A DNA stretch of 15,564 nucleotides from a bacterium (GTDB lineage Bacteria; Patescibacteriota; Microgenomatia; Levybacterales; UBA12049), in the NCBI GenBank assembly GCA_021813005.1, contig JAKAMH010000007.1, positions 2,330 to 17,893 of the forward strand, in the 5' to 3' direction. This document shows, piece by piece, positions 1-7,012 of the stretch. The position numbers were made by a program, and so were the translations under genes. Under the pieces are notes generated by a model. The model was not told the origin of the DNA and did not search any database. It saw only the letters and a program-made list of their open reading frames with translations. The number at the start of each line of letters is the position of its first letter. Positions within the stretch are counted from its first letter, which is position 1.

Positions 1-241
1 TTTTGCCTGTTGACTTAAGCCTTGATTCAAGCGCATCGATATCCTGTTGCTTGGCATCGTCTTTGAAAAATGCAGAAATCTGCGGTTTGGACTCAAAGTA
101 CCGGATCACCGTTGACGACTGGAAAATGATGAAGGCAAAGACAGACAAAGTCAGAAACGTCAGTGTCATGAGCAGCACTGCCGCCATCGCCTGATAGGGA
201 GAGCGGCGAATGTGTTTCCAGGCAGTTTTATGAGATCTCAT
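1..241 (-). CDS. ftsX: Cell-division ABC transporter permease FtsX, N-terminal part (3' end outside window)
   Basis: The reading frame starts at ATG 241 and runs open through the left edge (80 codons visible). The product starts MRSHKTAWKHIRRSPYQAMA. A single hydrophobic segment (about residues 18-40) follows a short basic cytoplasmic tail, then an extracytoplasmic region begins (FESKPQISAFFKDDAKQQDI). This is the standard start of FtsX: basic tail, TM1, then the extracellular loop that in known systems signals to peptidoglycan hydrolases. The ATG overlaps the TGA of ftsE (ATGA), so the two are translationally coupled, as in most ftsEX operons. Assignment rests on the partner gene plus this N-terminal pattern; the remaining TM helices cannot be seen. 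Confidence 0.9.
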   Translation of the reverse strand, partial: MRSHKTAWKHIRRSPYQAMAAVLLMTLTFLTLSVFAFIIFQSSTVIRYFESKPQISAFFKDDAKQQDIDALESRLKSTGK

Positions 242-999
242 TTTTTATTTTCCTCCTCAGATGGCTTTTCTTTTTCTTCCTCTGTCTCTTTTTTGTCTTC
301 AGACTTTTCAGATTTTTCTTCCGCCTTCTTGGTAATCTTCTTATTATCTCCTACCAGTTTGCCTTTCTCAAGCGTGATAACCCGTTTGAGAAGACTTGAG
401 ACAATATCATTGTTATGCGTCGCCATAATCACCGTGGTCCCGTCCTTGTTAATCTCCTGTAGGAGCTTGACGATTTCCCAGGAGGTAGTCATGTCGAGGT
501 TGCCAGTCGGCTCATCGGCCAAAATAATGTCAGGTGAGAAGACAAGCGCCCGGGCTATCGCCGCCCGCTGAAGCTCACCGCCTGAGAGCTGAATCGGAAA
601 TTTATCTTTGTGGTCATAAATTCCCACTTGCTCCAAAATATTCTCTACTCTACCAACTGCCTCTTTGTGACCCATATTGACCATCTCAAGCGGCAGCAGT
701 ACATTTTCCAGAATCGTCCGGTCTGCAAGCAATTTCAGATCCTGAAATACGACACCGATTTTTTTACGCAGATGCGGGACCTTACTTGTGGGAAGCTTAA
801 CGATATCAAGATCGCTGACATAAATTGAGCCTGAGGTTGGGAGCATCTCCCGGATAAGCAACCTGAGAAAGGTTGTCTTGCCGGACCCTGAAGGACCTAC
901 CAAAAAAACAAACTCTCCCTTGTCAATGAAGAGTGTCAGGTCCTCCAGAGCCGACGGGCCGGTGCCAAATGTTTTGGTGACAGAGTCAAGACGGATCAT
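238..999 (-). CDS. ftsE: Cell-division ATP-binding protein FtsE
   Basis: ABC ATPase of 253 aa. Visible motifs: Walker A GPSGSGKT (35-42), Q-loop Q86 in FQDLKLL, signature LSGGELQ (138-144), Walker B IILADE (158-163), D-loop GNLD (166-169) and H-loop H195 in ATHN. The RTILENV segment after the Q-loop is typical of FtsE. In the family, FtsE drives FtsX at the division site and so controls cell-wall hydrolases. Residues from about 219 to the end form a Lys/Glu-rich tail of about 35 aa beyond the usual FtsE length of about 220 aa. The ATG overlaps the TGA of the upstream OB-like gene, and its own TGA overlaps the ftsX ATG. Function is secure; the role of the charged tail is unknown. Confidence 0.96.
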   Translation of the reverse strand: MIRLDSVTKTFGTGPSALEDLTLFIDKGEFVFLVGPSGSGKTTFLRLLIREMLPTSGSIYVSDLDIVKLPTSKVPHLRKKIGVVFQDLKLLADRTILENVLLPLEMVNMGHKEAVGRVENILEQVGIYDHKDKFPIQLSGGELQRAAIARALVFSPDIILADEPTGNLDMTTSWEIVKLLQEINKDGTTVIMATHNNDIVSSLLKRVITLEKGKLVGDNKKITKKAEEKSEKSEDKKETEEEKEKPSEEENKK

Positions 1000-1472
1000 T
1001 CAAGAACCTCCACACGGCCAACATCCATGAGCCATCCGGCTTTTTGGGCTTTTTGAGTTTCTCCCCAGACTTTGACTTTATGACCGATAAACCTCGAAAG
1101 GTCCACAATTGATGAGACAAGGTAGACATTTTGGCTGTCACCACCCGGTCGCACCAAGTGAAAAGCGCCTTCCCCGTCTATACCCCCGCTTTTCATCACA
1201 CCCGTGGCTGTATCCTTAAAGACACTGGTATCACCATTGCCATATGTTTGTCCTTTCTGCACTGAAGAATCACCTGAAGAGGATGTCAAGCCGCCTGAGC
1301 CGGGGAGATGAGATGCCACAGGCCCTACTGAGAAAAAATACCCGGTTCCAATGCCGAGAAGCGCAACCACAATGAGGATTCCAATCGTTTTCATAGACAG
1401 AAATGACGGCCTATTCGATCCGGAAAAGTCGTGCATGATTTCTTTTTGGTCTTCTTTTTCCTCCATATGCAC
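996..1472 (-). CDS. Membrane-anchored protein with OB-like C-terminal domain, first gene of the ftsEX operon
   Basis: 158 aa. A charged cytoplasmic tail (1-28) is followed by one TM helix (about 29-47), a Gly/Ser-rich linker (about 50-80) and a C-terminal domain of about 75 aa. That domain has the pattern of an OB-fold strand array: VYLVSSIVDLSRFIGHKVKVWG, then WLMDVGRVEVLE. Similar one-TM OB-like proteins are frequent in CPR genomes; this parallel is from memory, not a search. The start is GTG at 1472. AGGGGTGAT lies just upstream and matches the Shine-Dalgarno region, and an in-frame ATG follows two codons later at 1466. Its stop overlaps the ftsE start, so it is in the same operon and may help FtsEX at the outer face of the membrane. 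No enzyme motif is seen. Confidence 0.75.
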   Translation of the reverse strand: MHMEEKEDQKEIMHDFSGSNRPSFLSMKTIGILIVVALLGIGTGYFFSVGPVASHLPGSGGLTSSSGDSSVQKGQTYGNGDTSVFKDTATGVMKSGGIDGEGAFHLVRPGGDSQNVYLVSSIVDLSRFIGHKVKVWGETQKAQKAGWLMDVGRVEVLE

Positions 1473-1497
1473 AAATCACCCCTGAGCGGCCTCATCT

Positions 1498-1526
1498 AGT
1501 AAAGCATATTTAACACCTTTTGACAA
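1498..1526 (-). promoter_or_regulatory. Promoter of the OB-like-ftsE-ftsX operon
   Basis: On the minus strand, TTGTCA (1526-1521, 5/6 match to the -35 consensus) is followed by a 17-bp spacer and TTTACT (1503-1498). The TG one base before the -10 makes an extended -10 (TGCTTTACT). Predicted transcription start is about 1491, giving a leader of about 19 nt that contains the AGGGGTGAT ribosome-binding site before GTG 1472. Confidence 0.6.
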
Positions 1527-1570
1527 CATCCTAATACTACTCGTATGAGTTCACTCTTCTGACGCGATCT

Positions 1571-1681
1571 TGTCATCCTGAGGCTGAAAGCCGACCGCGT
1601 GTCGCTAAAGCTTTAGCGGGGGCGCAAGGATCTTGTTGAAAGAGATTCTTCCCCTTCGACAAGCTCAGGATCAGAATGACA
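1571..1681. repeat. Palindromic intergenic repeat, copy 1 (GTCATYCTGA family)
   Basis: A 111-bp unit bounded by GTCATCCTGA (1572) and TCAGAATGAC (1671-1680), which are inverted copies of each other with one wobble position. Inside is a perfect 14-bp palindrome GCTAAAGCTTTAGC (1604-1617) and the block AGATTCTTCCCC, which also occurs in copy 4 and, inverted, in copy 3. It lies between the 3' end of prfB and the ftsEX promoter. The rest of 1473-1716 holds only that promoter. No coding frame is supported here. A terminator role for prfB is possible but not shown. Confidence 0.75.
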
Positions 1682-1716
1682 GTTTTATGTTAGGACTGTG
1701 AACACATACTACTAGC

Positions 1717-2724
1717 CTAAGAGAGTTGGCGAAGTTCGGCGTCAATGAACATATCCAGATCTCCGTCCAACACAGCGTCGGTGTTACCACTCTCAACGTC
1801 CGTCCGAAGGTCTTTTACCATTTTGTATGGATGCAATACATAGGAACGTATCTGGTTGCCCCACCCCGGAGTCTTATAGCCGCCTTTCATCTTGGCTTCC
1901 TCTTTTCGACGCTCCTCCTCCTGCAGCGCCCAGAGCTTGGCTCGAAGTAGCTTCATCGCATTTTCCCTGTTTTGTATCTGATAACGCTCGGTCTGTGCTG
2001 TGACGACAATACCTGTGGGCTTGTGCTTAAGACGGACAGCAGTCGAAACTTTATTAACGTTCTGCCCTCCATGCCCACCCGAACGGAAAGCTTCAAATTC
2101 GATATCGTCTTCTTTAACCAGCGGTCCTGCCTCCTGCTCAACCTGGGGAAGGACTTCTACCAGCGCGAATGATGTCTGCCTCAAATTATCGGCATTGAAG
2201 GGCGACTGGCGGACAAGCCGATGCGTTCCTGCCTCGTGCTTCAAGAAACCATATGCATACGCTCCCTCAACCGCCACTGTGATACTTTTCAGTCCAGCCT
2301 CATCCCCCGGCGTCGTGTCAAGCGTTTCATATCTCCATCCCTTTCTATCAAAGTATCTCGTATACATTCTGTAGAGCATCTCTGCCCAGTCCATGGCCTC
2401 TGTCCCCCCCTGCCCTGAGTGGATCGCAAGAATAGCAGAGGATTTATCATAAGGAGAGGAGAAATAGAGGAGGATCTCCAGCTTTTCAAGCAATTTTGCC
2501 GCCTCTTTTTCCTCTCCCTCGGAGATCCAGAGCTGTAAAAGCTCAAGTTCCTCAATCTCCTTTTGAAGATTTGAGAGCTCCTTCATCTTCTCGGCTGCCG
2601 TCTGGTGATCCTGCCAGAAATCGGTCTTGCTGCTTTCCGCCTCCAGCTCACGTATGCGCTTCCTTTTCCCTTCGATATCTGCCTTTTCAATTACCTTTTC
2701 GGCCCGTGACTTAATACCCTCCAT
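1717..2724 (-). CDS. prfB: Peptide chain release factor 2 (RF2), no frameshift site
   Basis: 335 aa from ATG 2724. Class I release factor that hydrolyses peptidyl-tRNA at UGA and UAA. The SPF tripeptide that reads the stop codon (174-176, in [15 protein letters not shown]) identifies RF2 rather than RF1. The catalytic GGQ loop is at 219-221 ([18 protein letters not shown]). An in-frame TTG at 2751 would add nine residues, but ATG 2724 is preferred: it gives the N-terminus [10 protein letters not shown] and sits right below a TGGTACAAT box. Many bacterial prfB genes need a programmed +1 shift near codon 25 (CTTTGAC). Here the equivalent region ([10 protein letters not shown]) is continuous and the N-terminus is shorter than usual. 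It lies downstream of the small membrane protein gene in an apparent dehydrogenase-membrane protein-prfB unit. Confidence 0.96.
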   Translation of the reverse strand: MEGIKSRAEKVIEKADIEGKRKRIRELEAESSKTDFWQDHQTAAEKMKELSNLQKEIEELELLQLWISEGEEKEAAKLLEKLEILLYFSSPYDKSSAILAIHSGQGGTEAMDWAEMLYRMYTRYFDRKGWRYETLDTTPGDEAGLKSITVAVEGAYAYGFLKHEAGTHRLVRQSPFNADNLRQTSFALVEVLPQVEQEAGPLVKEDDIEFEAFRSGGHGGQNVNKVSTAVRLKHKPTGIVVTAQTERYQIQNRENAMKLLRAKLWALQEEERRKEEAKMKGGYKTPGWGNQIRSYVLHPYKMVKDLRTDVESGNTDAVLDGDLDMFIDAELRQLS

Positions 2725-2730
2725 AGGGAT

Positions 2731-2739
2731 ATTGTACCA
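2731..2739 (-). promoter_or_regulatory. Extended -10 box directly upstream of prfB
   Basis: TGGTACAAT on the minus strand (2739-2731) is an extended -10 with no recognisable -35. The last T lies seven positions above the A of ATG 2724, which places the predicted transcription start on the start codon itself. It could give prfB an internal leaderless transcript besides readthrough from the upstream genes. Confidence 0.4.
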
Positions 2740-2754
2740 CGGAGCACCCAAAGA

Positions 2755-3108
2755 CTATTTTTGTGAAAGTATCCTGTGGATTTGATCACTGATATACATC
2801 TTAAGTTTCCCCAGGTCACGCATGATCTTTTCCGTCCGCGAAACACCGTTTACCACATCCCCTACACTTACATGCATGCCGGCTTTCTTGGCATTCTCAA
2901 TCTGAGTACTGAGGTCTTTTTTGAGAGACGCCGTTACTTCCTGTCCGCGCGCCGTACTCGTTCCCTTCACACTGCCAAACGATGACCCTAGTACACCAGT
3001 TATTGAATTTCTGATAGGGTCTGAATAACGGACGACAAAAAAGACGCCTATCAAAAGCAATCCGACTATAATAATGTCTTTGGCAAATCCTTTTTTACTT
3101 ACATGCAT
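2755..3108 (-). CDS. Small single-pass membrane protein, unknown function
   Basis: 117 aa with a short basic N-terminus (MHVSKKGFAK), one TM helix (about 10-27, DIIIVGLLLIGVFFVVRY) and an 85-residue tail of mixed polar, probably helical character (ASLKKDLSTQIENAKKAGMH). No enzyme or binding motif is recognised. The N-in orientation suggests that the tail is outside the membrane. The ATG at 3108 has a weak AAGG about 10 nt upstream. It lies 22 nt below the stop of the dehydrogenase gene and 30 nt above the prfB ATG, so it is co-transcribed. This is a plausible real gene given the compact spacing and the clear membrane-protein layout, but the function is unknown. Confidence 0.75.
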   Translation of the reverse strand: MHVSKKGFAKDIIIVGLLLIGVFFVVRYSDPIRNSITGVLGSSFGSVKGTSTARGQEVTASLKKDLSTQIENAKKAGMHVSVGDVVNGVSRTEKIMRDLGKLKMYISDQIHRILSQK

Positions 3109-3130
3109 AGCGTGCTTGCCTTCGTCCTAT

Positions 3131-4135
3131 TCAGGCCTCCACAATATTCTGCCGGTTACCGCTGGCAACTCCTAGGATATTGCCTACAGTAACGTCAAGG
3201 ATTTTGGTCAGCGCTTCCCGGCTATGAAAAGCGTTATGCGGCGTCACGATGACATTCTCCTGAGTCAAGAGAACATGGTTAAGAAGCTGTGTTTTGAGAT
3301 CACATTCCGCCAGAAATCGTCCCGATAGGAGTTGTCTCTCCTCTTTGACAAAACATTCTTCCTCTAGCACATCAAGCCCTACACCGGCGAGAATCTTCTC
3401 CTCAAGTCCTTTCACAATCGCTTCTGTCTCGACCACCCCGCCGCGGGCCGTATTGATAAGAAGGCTTCCTTTCTTGCATCTGCGAATGTTTTTGCTGTTT
3501 ATCATGTGGCGCGTTTTTTTGGTCAGCGGGACATGGAGTGTAATGATATCCGAAACCGAAAGCAGCTCTTTCAGATCGAGTAGTGTAATACCATGCGCCT
3601 TTGCCTCTATTTCTGATGGATTCTCAGTCGTGGCAACGACACGCATACCAAATCCTTTGGCAATTTGGATGACTGATCTCCCAATGCTGCCAACACCTAC
3701 CACGCCGATTGTCTTGCCATAGAGATCAAATCCCATAAGCCCCCGCAGGTCAAAGTTACCCCGCCGTGTTTTGTCTACAGACTCCACGATATGCCGGCTA
3801 AGCGCCAGAATAAGGGCAAACGTATGCTCCGCTACCGAATGGGTCCCGTACTCAGGGACGTTACAGACGAGAATACCGCGTTCCTTGCAATACGCGAGAT
3901 CTATGTGATCATATCCCGTCGAGCGTGTACTAATAGACTTGAGCTGTGGCAACTTTTCAAGAACTTCTCGTGTCAGTGTCGAGTAAATAAAGACAGAGAT
4001 CGCCTCCGCGTCCGTGGCATATGCTACCGTTTCGCCACTCAGAGGCTTGGGCAAAAATTGTACATTTTGTCCTGCCAAGTGCTGCACGAGGTATTTTTTT
4101 TCCCATTCCTCACACTCAAAAAAGACAGTCTTCAC
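3131..4135 (-). CDS. D-2-hydroxyacid dehydrogenase, D-lactate dehydrogenase-like
   Basis: 334 aa from GTG 4135. NAD-dependent D-isomer-specific 2-hydroxyacid dehydrogenase; the likely reaction is pyruvate plus NADH to D-lactate plus NAD. Seen: Rossmann loop GVGSIG (147-152), catalytic Arg231 in TARGG, Glu260 in the LDVLEEE run and His300 in TPHNAFHS. GNFDLRGLMGFDLYGKTIGV closely resembles the LdhA-type region before the cofactor loop. The reading frame is open up to a TTG at 4171, but that codon lies upstream of the predicted transcription start. GTG 4135 gives the family-like N-terminus MKTVFFECEEWEKKYL. The substrate is inferred: other family members use glyoxylate, hydroxypyruvate or phosphoglycerate. 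First gene of a unit with the membrane protein and prfB, divergent from mazG. Confidence 0.85.
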   Translation of the reverse strand: MKTVFFECEEWEKKYLVQHLAGQNVQFLPKPLSGETVAYATDAEAISVFIYSTLTREVLEKLPQLKSISTRSTGYDHIDLAYCKERGILVCNVPEYGTHSVAEHTFALILALSRHIVESVDKTRRGNFDLRGLMGFDLYGKTIGVVGVGSIGRSVIQIAKGFGMRVVATTENPSEIEAKAHGITLLDLKELLSVSDIITLHVPLTKKTRHMINSKNIRRCKKGSLLINTARGGVVETEAIVKGLEEKILAGVGLDVLEEECFVKEERQLLSGRFLAECDLKTQLLNHVLLTQENVIVTPHNAFHSREALTKILDVTVGNILGVASGNRQNIVEA

Positions 4136-4162
4136 ACCTTCATGATAGCAGTAGCGCGTACA

Positions 4163-4191
4163 CTTATACAATCATTGCCAAACACTGTATA
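4163..4191 (-). promoter_or_regulatory. Promoter of the D-2-hydroxyacid dehydrogenase unit
   Basis: Minus strand: TATACA (4191-4186), 17-bp spacer, TATAAG (4168-4163). Predicted start is about 4156, giving a leader of about 21 nt to GTG 4135. It overlaps the mazG promoter on the other strand almost completely. Confidence 0.45.
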
Positions 4192-4192
4192 A
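4164..4192. promoter_or_regulatory. 7-bp inverted repeat spanning both divergent promoters
   Basis: TTATACA (4164-4170) and TGTATAA (4186-4192) are perfect inverted copies, 22 bp centre to centre, about two helical turns. The repeat covers the -10 and -35 boxes of both promoters, so it may simply reflect their symmetry. It could also be an operator for a dimeric regulator. No regulator gene is next to it. Confidence 0.4.
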
Positions 4193-4193
4193 T
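4165..4193 (+). promoter_or_regulatory. Promoter of mazG-nfo with leaderless geometry
   Basis: TATACA (4165-4170, 4/6 to the -35 consensus), 17-bp spacer, and a consensus TATAAT (4188-4193). The seventh base after the -10 is the A of the mazG ATG (4200), so the mRNA is predicted to begin at the start codon. There is no room for a ribosome-binding site. Confidence 0.6.
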
Positions 4194-4199
4194 AGACGA

Positions 4200-4532
4200 A
4201 TGAATATCAAGTCTCTACAATCTAAAATCAAGGAGATGGACGAGGTAAGAAAGCCGCGCTACAAGCTCTATAGTCAGCGTGAAAAAGAAATTCTTACTAA
4301 AACTATAAAACTCAATGAGGAAGTGGGCGAACTATGCAATGATATCCTCTCCGTCCTCAAGCTGCAGCGCAAATCAAAGCTTGAGAAGTTTGACAAACGC
4401 AACTTCTATGAAGAATTCGCGGATGTTATCATCACGACAATGCAGCTTGCCAACTCGGCAGGTGTCGACACAGATCGGGCGATCGGCGACAAACTCACAA
4501 AAATTGAAAAACGCTACCACAAAGACCACTGA
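4200..4532 (+). CDS. MazG-like nucleotide pyrophosphohydrolase
   Basis: 110 aa, all-alpha NTP pyrophosphohydrolase type. Metal-binding pattern: EEVGE (40-44) followed by EEFADVI with Glu72 and Asp75 (ExxD), in the order and rough spacing of the MazG fold. The family hydrolyses (d)NTPs, often damaged ones, to the monophosphate and pyrophosphate. The exact substrate cannot be told from sequence. The length fits single-domain MazG-like proteins rather than the two-domain MazG. ATG 4200 sits seven bases below a consensus TATAAT, suggesting leaderless translation. The 3' end overlaps the endonuclease IV frame, linking nucleotide clean-up with repair of abasic or oxidised DNA. Confidence 0.8.
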   Translation: MNIKSLQSKIKEMDEVRKPRYKLYSQREKEILTKTIKLNEEVGELCNDILSVLKLQRKSKLEKFDKRNFYEEFADVIITTMQLANSAGVDTDRAIGDKLTKIEKRYHKDH

Positions 4533-5361
4533 CAGCCCGCGTCTTATCGGCGGACATCTTTCAATCACCGGAGGATTGACAACGTCAATCCGCAAGACAG
4601 TGGAGATCGGGGGAAATTGCCTCCAAATCTTCTCAAGCAGTCCTCGAAGCTGGGCGCCGCGAAATGTCGACAACGCAGAGATTACCGAATTTGTACGAAG
4701 CAAAAAAGAACTTGGCATTGACCCTGTCTACTTTCACGCCTCATACCTCATTAACCTGGCTGACAAAGAAGAGATCGGACAAAGATCAGTTAACTCGCTT
4801 ATTTTCGAACTCAACCTTGCCGCAAAAATTGAAGTGAGAGGAAGCATTGTCCACCTTGGCTCTTATAGTAACGGTCATGCAGACTACGAGACCCTAATCA
4901 AAAACTGTAAAACAGTCTTGGCAAAAACGCCGGCTGAGACGCTTTTTATTATCGAGAATGCCGGCAGCCGCAAGATAGGCATGACGATTGAGGAGATTGG
5001 CCGGATTGTTCGTGATCTCCAAAGTTCTCGTGTCCGCATCTGCCTCGATACGTGTCATCTGCACGCGGCAGGATTTGACTTGGCAACCGAGAGAAAGTTT
5101 GATGTATTTTTCAAAGAGTTTGATAAAAAGATAGGACTTGGCAGGCTTGAGCTATTGCAAGTCAATGACAGCAAATTTGGTTTTGGAGAATTTCGCGACA
5201 GACACGAAAATATCGGGGCGGGGACAATTCCGCCTGAAACGTTCCACCTCCTGCTGACAGACGAGAGAACAAAATCAAAACCTTTCATCCTGGAGACACC
5301 GGGATTTGACCACCAAGGCCCTGATCTGAGAAACATCGAAGCTCTCTTGTGTTTAGCATAA
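4504..5361 (+). CDS. nfo: Endonuclease IV (AP endonuclease) with a changed zinc ligand
   Basis: 285 aa from TTG 4504. TIM-barrel, three-zinc AP endonuclease that nicks DNA 5' of abasic sites in base excision repair. Ligand positions by motif: His78 (FHASYLINLA), His117 (VHLGS), Glu151 (IENAGS), Asp182 and His185 (LDTCHLHAAG), Asp232 and His234 (RDRHENIG), Glu264 (ILETP). The ligand equivalent to E. coli His216, normally in an HLND-like motif, is Gln219 here (LLQVNDSK). The family N-terminus aligns at RLIGGHLSITGG, where no ATG, GTG or TTG exists. TTG 4504 is the nearest in-frame start. It overlaps mazG by 29 nt and has no Shine-Dalgarno sequence, so the start is uncertain. Translation probably depends on coupling to mazG. 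Identity is secure; full activity is open because of the Gln. Confidence 0.93.
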   Translation: MKNATTKTTDSPRLIGGHLSITGGLTTSIRKTVEIGGNCLQIFSSSPRSWAPRNVDNAEITEFVRSKKELGIDPVYFHASYLINLADKEEIGQRSVNSLIFELNLAAKIEVRGSIVHLGSYSNGHADYETLIKNCKTVLAKTPAETLFIIENAGSRKIGMTIEEIGRIVRDLQSSRVRICLDTCHLHAAGFDLATERKFDVFFKEFDKKIGLGRLELLQVNDSKFGFGEFRDRHENIGAGTIPPETFHLLLTDERTKSKPFILETPGFDHQGPDLRNIEALLCLA

Positions 5362-5488
5362 GTTTTTATTTCATTCCTACGGATAGCGCGCCATATCAGT
5401 CAGCCAGGCAAAAATTCGTAGAGAAAATACTACTCGCAAGCATAGTTTCGTCCTTTTAGTCTAAATCACAAGATCAATACACAATAAA

Positions 5489-6931
5489 CTAGCCTGCGGC
5501 AGCTAATTCATACAATGTAGTTTCCTGAGGAGTTATATTTAAAACTTCAGGGACTATTTTCTCAATCTCATTTAGGTTTTCACTTGCTATAGCACGTTCA
5601 GGTCTGTCATCTGAATCGCGAAAAAACCCGAAACAACTTGTTGTTGCTGTAAATCGAGCGAGTTGCGCACGAAATAGCTTTTCAACTTCACTATTTTGTA
5701 GCGTCGACAAACCGAGTCTTTCTATCGCCTCTCCTAAATCTCCCGAAGCATACATGGCACGTCTTGTGCCGAGAAAATACCCAACAAACTCATCACGCCA
5801 CTCTGGCTTAAGCCTGTCAAGCTCCTGGTCTAGAAAGTCTCCATACCGGTGCATTCTCCCATACAAATCCTGAATTCCACGCTTTATTGCGTTAATTTGT
5901 TGATATGGCTGATTCCTTGTATCAATATCACAGTTACACTCCCCGGTCCATCTTCCCAACCGGTGTGGACAACTCCAACTTGAATCATCATAGATGTCAG
6001 TGTCAGCCTCAACCCCAGCTGCTAATTCTTCCTTAGCGTCGAATGTTCGAAAACCTTTACTATGTAGGACATCTGTCTCTGACATTCGTTTGAGCGTGCC
6101 GTCTTTAAAGGGTTGGTGATGACCATAAAATTCGGTATCAGTAGCAATTGCATAATCTTTCTTGCCCCTAAACCTTGGATGTTCAAGAAATCGATCAACA
6201 TCTGCCGTTAAATCTTCCCCGTCTGCTGGGTAGGAAACAGGCCCGCTAATCTCAGGATCAAAGTGAACAACAGCAATGTTCCCCATTCTCTCACCATTCT
6301 TATCTTTTACTGCAACGCTTACAGGATTTTCTCCAGCATTAGTAAGCTGATCACTGCGTAACACTACAAATTCATAGCCATTCTTCACGAGAGCCCGGAG
6401 CGTAGGCATTGAAATTGCTGTTTCCGGAGGCCAAAAACCCTTAGGAGAGAAACCGAAATCTTCTTCAAACGCTTCTTTTCCAATCTTAATGAGCATTTCC
6501 TGGTTTTGCTCAGAGAGGAGGGGCAGGATTGGATGTAGATACGGATCCCCTAAAACTCTGTATTCTTTGTCGGGAATACTTTGTAAATTTGCAATTATTT
6601 GCTCAAATTCTTGAGAGTGATGCGCTTTATACCATTCCCGAAGCGTCCCATATAACGAGTGCATACTATGATCCGGAATGAAGTCCTGCTCAAAAATTTG
6701 GCGATAGCACTCAAGCCTAATACGTTCATTTATACCTGCAACGATATTAACCCTATTACTGTCTAGCGGGTCTGCAACTCGAACAAATTCTCTTGGAGGC
6801 TGATATGTATGTCCTACAACTAATAAGCGCCTGGGATACAACTCGCTCTCACGACGCTCAGGGGACAAAATCCTCTGTTGTGGGCGAAGCTCAGCTGAAA
6901 CGTCACGTGATCTAGCAAGCTCTGCTACCAT
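5489..6931 (-). CDS. Glycoside hydrolase family 57 protein (COG1449-like alpha-amylase/alpha-mannosidase)
   Basis: 480 aa, cytoplasmic (no signal peptide). GH57 conserved regions: VGHTYQPPREF (39-49, the HQP-type region I), HPILPLL (133-139), GFWPPETA with the presumed nucleophile Glu170, and ATDTEFYGHHQP with the presumed acid/base Asp265. PHRLGRWTGECNCD (322-335) resembles the C-terminal motif of the COG1449/DUF3536-type branch. The family acts with retention on alpha-glucans or related glycans; the true substrate is not predictable here. The first about 34 residues (polar, Arg/Glu-rich) precede the barrel. ATG 6931 is preceded by AAGG at 5 nt and by TATAAT at 6956-6951. Single-gene unit convergent with nfo. 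The 127-bp gap 5362-5488 shows no clear hairpin terminator. Confidence 0.88.
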   Translation of the reverse strand: MVAELARSRDVSAELRPQQRILSPERRESELYPRRLLVVGHTYQPPREFVRVADPLDSNRVNIVAGINERIRLECYRQIFEQDFIPDHSMHSLYGTLREWYKAHHSQEFEQIIANLQSIPDKEYRVLGDPYLHPILPLLSEQNQEMLIKIGKEAFEEDFGFSPKGFWPPETAISMPTLRALVKNGYEFVVLRSDQLTNAGENPVSVAVKDKNGERMGNIAVVHFDPEISGPVSYPADGEDLTADVDRFLEHPRFRGKKDYAIATDTEFYGHHQPFKDGTLKRMSETDVLHSKGFRTFDAKEELAAGVEADTDIYDDSSWSCPHRLGRWTGECNCDIDTRNQPYQQINAIKRGIQDLYGRMHRYGDFLDQELDRLKPEWRDEFVGYFLGTRRAMYASGDLGEAIERLGLSTLQNSEVEKLFRAQLARFTATTSCFGFFRDSDDRPERAIASENLNEIEKIVPEVLNITPQETTLYELAAAG

Positions 6932-6950
6932 ATTCGCCTTATAGGCCTAT

Positions 6951-6956
6951 ATTATA
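6951..6956 (-). promoter_or_regulatory. -10 box for the GH57 gene
   Basis: Consensus TATAAT on the minus strand (6956-6951). No strong -35 is seen at 16-18 bp. Predicted start is about 6944, giving a short leader that carries AAGG five bases before ATG 6931. Confidence 0.5.
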
Positions 6957-7012
6957 CTCCAGCTTGTGAAAATAACTTGACGGGTACCTGACAATTTTCG
7001 CGCGCCAACGAT

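Noticed and set aside
2000..2374. Plus-strand frame of 124 codons
   Set aside because: Antisense to prfB, which is certain.
238..4532. UGA recoded to glycine as in some CPR lineages
   Set aside because: TGA ends ftsE, the OB-like gene, the dehydrogenase and mazG at sensible places, and an RF2 gene is present.
4500..4545. Programmed +1 frameshift joining MazG and endonuclease IV at CACTGAC
   Set aside because: TGA followed by C resembles the RF2 site, but a His tRNA slipping from CAC to ACT would pair poorly and no upstream stimulator is seen. Coupled separate genes are simpler.
5362..5488. Bidirectional terminator between nfo and GH57
   Set aside because: A T-rich run follows nfo, but no stable stem precedes it on either strand.
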